DNA of 64,000 nucleotides, from assembly GCA_050998755.1 (NCBI GenBank), contig JBPCPW010000011.1:1-64000 (forward strand). The letters run 5' to 3'. Position 1 is the first letter of the stretch. Each line of letters begins with the position of its first letter. The notes beneath the pieces are model-generated. The model searched no databases, was not told the origin of the DNA, and saw nothing but the letters and a program-made list of their open reading frames with translations. The translations under genes and the position numbers were made by a program. This DNA comes from JAXDLW01 sp050998755 (GTDB taxonomy: Bacteria > Chloroflexota > Dormibacteria > DASZGP01). Shown one piece after another: positions 60,276 through 64,000 of this stretch.

Positions 60276-61430
60276 ATGCCTAACCCTCCCTTCACCATCG
60301 TCCCTCCCGAGGGCCGGGCGCCGCTCGAGCTGGTCCGGCCGGAGGCCAACCTGCCGTCGCCTTCAGAGGACCTACCGATTGGTCCCGCGGCGCTACCGCC
60401 GACGCTGATGCCGATGGTGCCGGGAGGCGCCAGCGAGCCCTTTGATTCAACGGAGCATTTCTTTGAGGTTCGCTGGGACGGGCTGCGCGCGCTGGCGTTC
60501 ATCGAGGGCGGCGGATACCACCTCCAGGACCAGGCGGGCCGGAATATCAGCGAGCTGTTCCCCGAACTGGGTGAACTACCGCGTCGGGTGGGCGCCGACC
60601 AGGTGATCCTCGATGGCTGCGTGGTCATCAGCGACGCCAGCGGGCGCCCTGACTTCGCGGCCCTGGACCGCCGCATGCGGACCGCCACGGCCGCCGCAAC
60701 CGAGCAGGCGGCGGCGCGCCAGCCGGCGGCGTTCGTGGCCTTCGACATCCTCTACCACGAGGCCCGATCGGTGATGTCGCTGTCGCTTCTGAAGCGGCGC
60801 AAGCTGCTGCGACAGGCGGTCAGCGCGGAGGGCCGTATCTGCCTCTCCGACGCGGTGTCGGCGGACGGGATCGCCTTCTTCGAGGCGGCCCGCGATATGG
60901 GCATCGACGCGGTCATCGCCAAACGCAAGGACAGCCCCTACCTCCCCGGTGGCCGGGCACCCAGCTGGCTCCTGGTGCAGGACGTCCCGCGCCAGGACGT
61001 GGTGGTCCTGGGTTACGCCCCGGACGCTTCGGGACGGGCCTTCGAGAGCCTCCTGGTGGGGGTCTTCGCCGACGGGCGCGCGGCGTACGCGGGGGTGGTC
61101 AGCGGTGGGTTCGACCCGCGTACCGAGCGCCTGCTGACCCAGGCCATTCCCGGGCTGCTGTCCGGTGCGGAGCCGCCGGCCAACGCCCACCGGGTGCCGC
61201 CGGACGCGGTATGGCTGCGGCCCGAGATCGTGGCCTCGGTCAAGTTCAGCGAGTGGACCCCAGAGGGGATGCTGCGCTTTCCGATCTTCGTCGGGCTCCA
61301 CCCTGAGGTCAGCCCGCAGGCCTGCGTCCGCCAGGTCCTGCTCCCGCCGCGCCCCGCTGGGCGGAGGCGGCGGCGGTTGCAAATCGATCTCCCCCAGCTG
61401 CCATTCAGCACCGACCAGGACCCCCAGTAG
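60276..61430 (+). CDS. ATP-dependent DNA ligase paralogue lacking the catalytic lysine
   Basis: The fold follows LigD/LigC ligase domains: motif I region FFEVRWDGLRALAF, motif III VAFDILYHEARSV, motif IV DAVIAKRKDSPY, and an OB-fold domain ending VASVKFSEWTPEGMLRFPIF. Motif I normally reads E-x-K-x-D-G with the lysine that takes AMP; here it is Arg66 in EVRWDG. Motif IV lacks the usual EG, and motif V reads WLLVQD rather than WxKxK. It is probably not an active ligase and may be a structural or regulatory partner. It sits between ku and ligD in the same direction. Confidence 0.82.
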   Translation: MPNPPFTIVPPEGRAPLELVRPEANLPSPSEDLPIGPAALPPTLMPMVPGGASEPFDSTEHFFEVRWDGLRALAFIEGGGYHLQDQAGRNISELFPELGELPRRVGADQVILDGCVVISDASGRPDFAALDRRMRTATAAATEQAAARQPAAFVAFDILYHEARSVMSLSLLKRRKLLRQAVSAEGRICLSDAVSADGIAFFEAARDMGIDAVIAKRKDSPYLPGGRAPSWLLVQDVPRQDVVVLGYAPDASGRAFESLLVGVFADGRAAYAGVVSGGFDPRTERLLTQAIPGLLSGAEPPANAHRVPPDAVWLRPEIVASVKFSEWTPEGMLRFPIFVGLHPEVSPQACVRQVLLPPRPAGRRRRRLQIDLPQLPFSTDQDPQ

Positions 61431-61446
61431 GTCAGGGCCTGCCACC

Positions 61447-63060
61447 ATGAGCCCCGATCGGCTGACCGAATACCAGCGCAAACGGGCCTTTGATTCCACC
61501 CCGGAGCCCGCCGGCAAGGTCGCCCCGCGGTCGGCGGGGATCACCCGGTTCGTGGTCCAGAAGCACGCGGCCAGCCGCCTGCATTACGACCTCCGGCTGC
61601 AGCACGACGGCGTGCTGCTCTCCTGGGCGGTGCCCAAGGGACCCAGCGTCAACCCCGCGGAAAAGCGCCTGGCGGTGCACGTCGAGGACCATCCCGTGGA
61701 GTACTTCGACTTCGAGGGGCGCATCCCCAGTGGCGAGTACGGCGGTGGCACGGTGATGGTCTGGGATTGGGGTGGGGTGCGCTGGTTGGGAGAGGACGTG
61801 GACCAGATGCTGAAGCGCGGCGATCTCAAGTTCGAGCTCTACGGACGCAAGTTGAAGGGGGCCTTCGCGCTGGTCGGGGGCCGCGATGGCAAGGACTGGC
61901 TGCTGCTCAAAAAGCGTGACGACGGGGCCTCCGAGGCGCCGGTGTCGGAGCTCGACCGTTCGGTGCAGTCGGGCCGGACGATGGAGGAGATCGCCGCCGC
62001 CACGGAGCGCGTCTGGCACTCACGCGTTGACGCTCGCCAGCAGGTCGGTGGCAGCACCGCCTTCATCGACCTTGGCAAGGCCACCAAGGCCCCTTTCCCC
62101 ACCGCCTTCGAGCCGATGCTGGCCTCCTCGGCGGAAGCGGCCTTCGACGACCCGAAATGGTCGTACGAAATCAAGCTCGACGGGTTTCGCACCATCGCGC
62201 TGGTGCGTGACGGCAAGGTCAAGCTGCTCTCCCGCCGGGGGGTGGATGCCACCCGACAGTTTCCCGAGCTGGCCCAGTTGGGGACGTTGGTGCGGTCCTC
62301 CTCAGCGGTGCTGGACGGCGAGGTGGTGGCGATCGACGACCAGGGGCTGCCCAGTTTCGGACGCCTGCAGGAGCGCACGGGCTGGAAGGGCGGCCGCTCC
62401 AGCACCAGCCCGCACCCCGCGATCCCGATCCTCTTCTACGTCTTCGACATCCTCTACGACGACGGCCTCTCGCTGCTCGAGGTGCCCTTGCAGGAGCGCC
62501 GCCGGCTGCTCAAGGCAAGGGTCCTCGACGGTCCCGGGGTGCGGCTGCTCGACGGCTTCGGCGGCGAGGACGGGACCGCGCTGCTGGCCGCCATCCGGCA
62601 GCAGGGACAGGAGGGGGTGGTGGCCAAACGCCTGAACTCCCGCTATACGCCGGGCAAGCGCAGCCGGGACTGGGTCAAGGTCAAGGCGATCCGCACCCAG
62701 GACTGCGTGATCGTGGGATTCACCCCACCACAGGGGGGACGCAGGCACTTCGGCTCGCTGGCGCTGGCGGTGCTCGCGCGCGGGCGCCTCAGCTACGCGG
62801 GACAGGTCGGAAGTGGCTTCGACGAGGCCACCCTGGGCCGGGTGCTGGGCCGGCTGGAGCAGCATCCGTTGGGCACCGACGACTCCCTGGGCAACCGGGC
62901 CGCGGCTCCCAATGAGGTGACCTGGGTCAAGCCGGAGCTGGTCTGCGCGGTGAAGTACAACGAGTGGACCCGCGATCGGCTGCTGCGCCAGGCGACGTTC
63001 ATCGGCCTGCGGCCCGATAAGAGCGTCGAGGATTGCCTGAGGGACGGCCCCCCGACCTGA
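61447..63060 (+). CDS. ligD: ATP-dependent DNA ligase LigD, phosphoesterase-ligase form
   Basis: Residues ~30-160 are the 3'-phosphoesterase domain (KHAASRLHYDLRLQHDGVLL, HVEDHPVEYFDFEGRIPSGE with His46, Asp48 and His82). Residues ~215-530 are the ligase domain with active lysine Lys243 in YEIKLDGFRTI, VVAKRLNSRYTPGK and WVKVKA motifs intact. There is no polymerase/primase domain, so gap filling must be done by a separate enzyme. ATG at 61447 is chosen; the frame runs further up without homology. It joins Ku-held ends and trims 3' phosphates or ribonucleotides. Confidence 0.95.
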   Translation: MSPDRLTEYQRKRAFDSTPEPAGKVAPRSAGITRFVVQKHAASRLHYDLRLQHDGVLLSWAVPKGPSVNPAEKRLAVHVEDHPVEYFDFEGRIPSGEYGGGTVMVWDWGGVRWLGEDVDQMLKRGDLKFELYGRKLKGAFALVGGRDGKDWLLLKKRDDGASEAPVSELDRSVQSGRTMEEIAAATERVWHSRVDARQQVGGSTAFIDLGKATKAPFPTAFEPMLASSAEAAFDDPKWSYEIKLDGFRTIALVRDGKVKLLSRRGVDATRQFPELAQLGTLVRSSSAVLDGEVVAIDDQGLPSFGRLQERTGWKGGRSSTSPHPAIPILFYVFDILYDDGLSLLEVPLQERRRLLKARVLDGPGVRLLDGFGGEDGTALLAAIRQQGQEGVVAKRLNSRYTPGKRSRDWVKVKAIRTQDCVIVGFTPPQGGRRHFGSLALAVLARGRLSYAGQVGSGFDEATLGRVLGRLEQHPLGTDDSLGNRAAAPNEVTWVKPELVCAVKYNEWTRDRLLRQATFIGLRPDKSVEDCLRDGPPT

Positions 63061-63093
63061 CCCTTTGCGGGAACCCCGCAATAAACTGTTCCG

Positions 63094-64000
63094 ATGCCAG
63101 GAATTCTTGCCCGCTTCGGTAGGCAGCCCAAGCTCACCATGGCGGATCGTCAGCGGTTGCTGGGGTACGCCATGGAGCTGCATCGTGCATTGACTCCAGG
63201 CCCGGCGGTGATCGAGGAGCTGCAATCCCGCGGTGCGCCCCTGGAACTTGCCCGTCAGGTCAACGCCGAGGCGCAGAGCAAAGTCGACGCCGAGCTCGTC
63301 CGCAGCGTGTCGCTGCCCGCGTCCGCGCAGACCGAGGTCAACTACTACTTCATGCTCGGGGTGACCCCCCGCGCAGACACCGACGCGATCCACCGGGCGT
63401 TTCGACGCAAGGCCAAGGAGGTGCATCCGGACCGCCACTCCAAGGAGTTCACGGTCAACCAGTGGGAGCGCCTGATGACCGTGGTCAGCGACGCCAATTC
63501 GGTGCTCTCGGATGAGCGGATGCGGCGCGCCTATGACGTCGTCTGGCACGAACGCAGCCGGGCGGTGGCCCGGGAGAACCGGCGCAAGGGGGACCTCAGG
63601 GGCGATTGGGAGACCCGCTATCGCTGGGAGATCGCGGAGATGTCGGAGGTCGAGGAGCAGCTGCTGGCCCTGTTGACCGAGCTCAAGCGCGTCCTCGCCG
63701 GCGGCGCCGTGCCCTCCGCCGACATGGTTCGCGCGCTGGAGACAGCGCTGGAGAACTACGAGGGTGAGATGCTCGAGATCCGCACCCAGACCCACTCGCT
63801 GCCGGCCAGCTTCGTGACCTTCGGCGAGCGTGTTCGCAACGAGATGCAGCGCAAGGAGCGGCTGGTCAAGAGCCTGCGCAACCTGGGCACCTCGCTGCCC
63901 AACGCGCGGACTCCCGAAGGGGCCTACGCCATCGCCGGACAGGTGGATGGCGCCATCCAGACGCTGGAGGACATCCGTCAGGCCCAGCACATGTTCGAGC
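63094..64000 (+). CDS. J-domain (DnaJ-like) protein, cut by the window edge
   Basis: The frame from ATG 63094 stays open to the last base. Residues ~85-150 are a J domain: NYYFMLGVTPRADTDAIHRA, then FRRKAKEVHPDRHSKEF with the HPD motif that stimulates DnaK. Helical sequence rich in Glu/Arg follows (EMSEVEEQLLALLTELKRVL) with coiled-coil character. There is an unusual ~80-residue N-terminal region before the J domain. A specialised co-chaperone or a J-domain adaptor; the C-terminus is beyond the window. Confidence 0.85.
   Translation, partial: MPGILARFGRQPKLTMADRQRLLGYAMELHRALTPGPAVIEELQSRGAPLELARQVNAEAQSKVDAELVRSVSLPASAQTEVNYYFMLGVTPRADTDAIHRAFRRKAKEVHPDRHSKEFTVNQWERLMTVVSDANSVLSDERMRRAYDVVWHERSRAVARENRRKGDLRGDWETRYRWEIAEMSEVEEQLLALLTELKRVLAGGAVPSADMVRALETALENYEGEMLEIRTQTHSLPASFVTFGERVRNEMQRKERLVKSLRNLGTSLPNARTPEGAYAIAGQVDGAIQTLEDIRQAQHMFE

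Noticed and set aside
62302..63990. 562-codon minus-strand frame opposite ligD and the J-domain gene
   Set aside because: Crosses two well-supported genes and has no domain; typical of third-position GC bias.

Overview
The window reads as chromosomal DNA from a high-GC soil-type bacterium. GC is high almost throughout, GTG and TTG starts are frequent, and most intergenic gaps are short. Gene content includes Ku plus LigD end joining, paired acyl-CoA dehydrogenases, a DUF222/HNH protein, a MoxR-DUF58-DUF4129-DUF4350 cluster, a NiCoT transporter and secreted glycosidases. This mix suits an uncultured Dormibacterota/Chloroflexota-like lineage or a deep actinobacterium. The taxonomic call is inference; no rRNA gene is present.

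Layout: 0-1.5 kb holds a truncated ParA and a tyrosine recombinase. At 1.9-4.4 kb lie two secreted or membrane proteins, the second disrupted near its start by a 370-bp MITE-like element with 33-bp inverted termini. A DUF433 antitoxin remnant, a GH92 mannosidase, a RepA-type plasmid replication remnant and an HNH protein follow. 9.7-20.1 kb is orderly: an acyl-CoA dehydrogenase pair, the MoxR/DUF58 cluster with SpoIIM and RDD membrane proteins, and an aldo/keto reductase.

20.1-29.3 kb is an accessory region full of broken genes: a histidine kinase cut at its H-box, two dead tyrosine recombinases, a resolvase fragment, a ComF-like phosphoribosyltransferase pseudogene, and fragments of a conjugative relaxase-helicase and a P-loop kinase. 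Intact cargo sits among them: a VapBC pair, an HTH/nucleotidyltransferase pair, and an ABC exporter operon with a TetR regulator. A nearly identical ~98-bp leader with a ribosome-binding site precedes two unrelated dead genes here.

29.3-37.4 kb returns to housekeeping: GNAT, GH36-like galactosidase, glyA, holB, hisC, a 2-hydroxyacid dehydrogenase and a Cof-type phosphatase. tRNA-Asp at 37.43 kb is followed at once by a decayed Wadjet-like (SMC-type ATPase plus JetD) locus, then by an RHH/DUF433-like plus DUF5615 toxin-antitoxin pair with a palindromic operator.

40.3-64 kb is mostly core-like: a secreted GH25-like protein, a lipoprotein flanked by 47-bp direct repeats, an operon of an SDR, a repeat coiled-coil protein and an alkylglycerone-phosphate-synthase-like flavoprotein, an aquaporin, DUF72, an AI-2E-type permease, an AidB-like dehydrogenase, NiCoT with a Fur-type regulator, MsrB, a phosphatase-phosphotransferase-acyl-CoA dehydrogenase operon, an SGNH hydrolase, a secreted protein with a His-Glu motif and a MOSC protein. 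It ends in a ku - degenerate ligase paralogue - ligD(PE-LIG) cluster and a J-domain gene cut by the window edge.

Read together, ParA, RepA, recombinase and relaxase remnants suggest repeated capture and decay of plasmid or integrative elements at several chromosomal sites.
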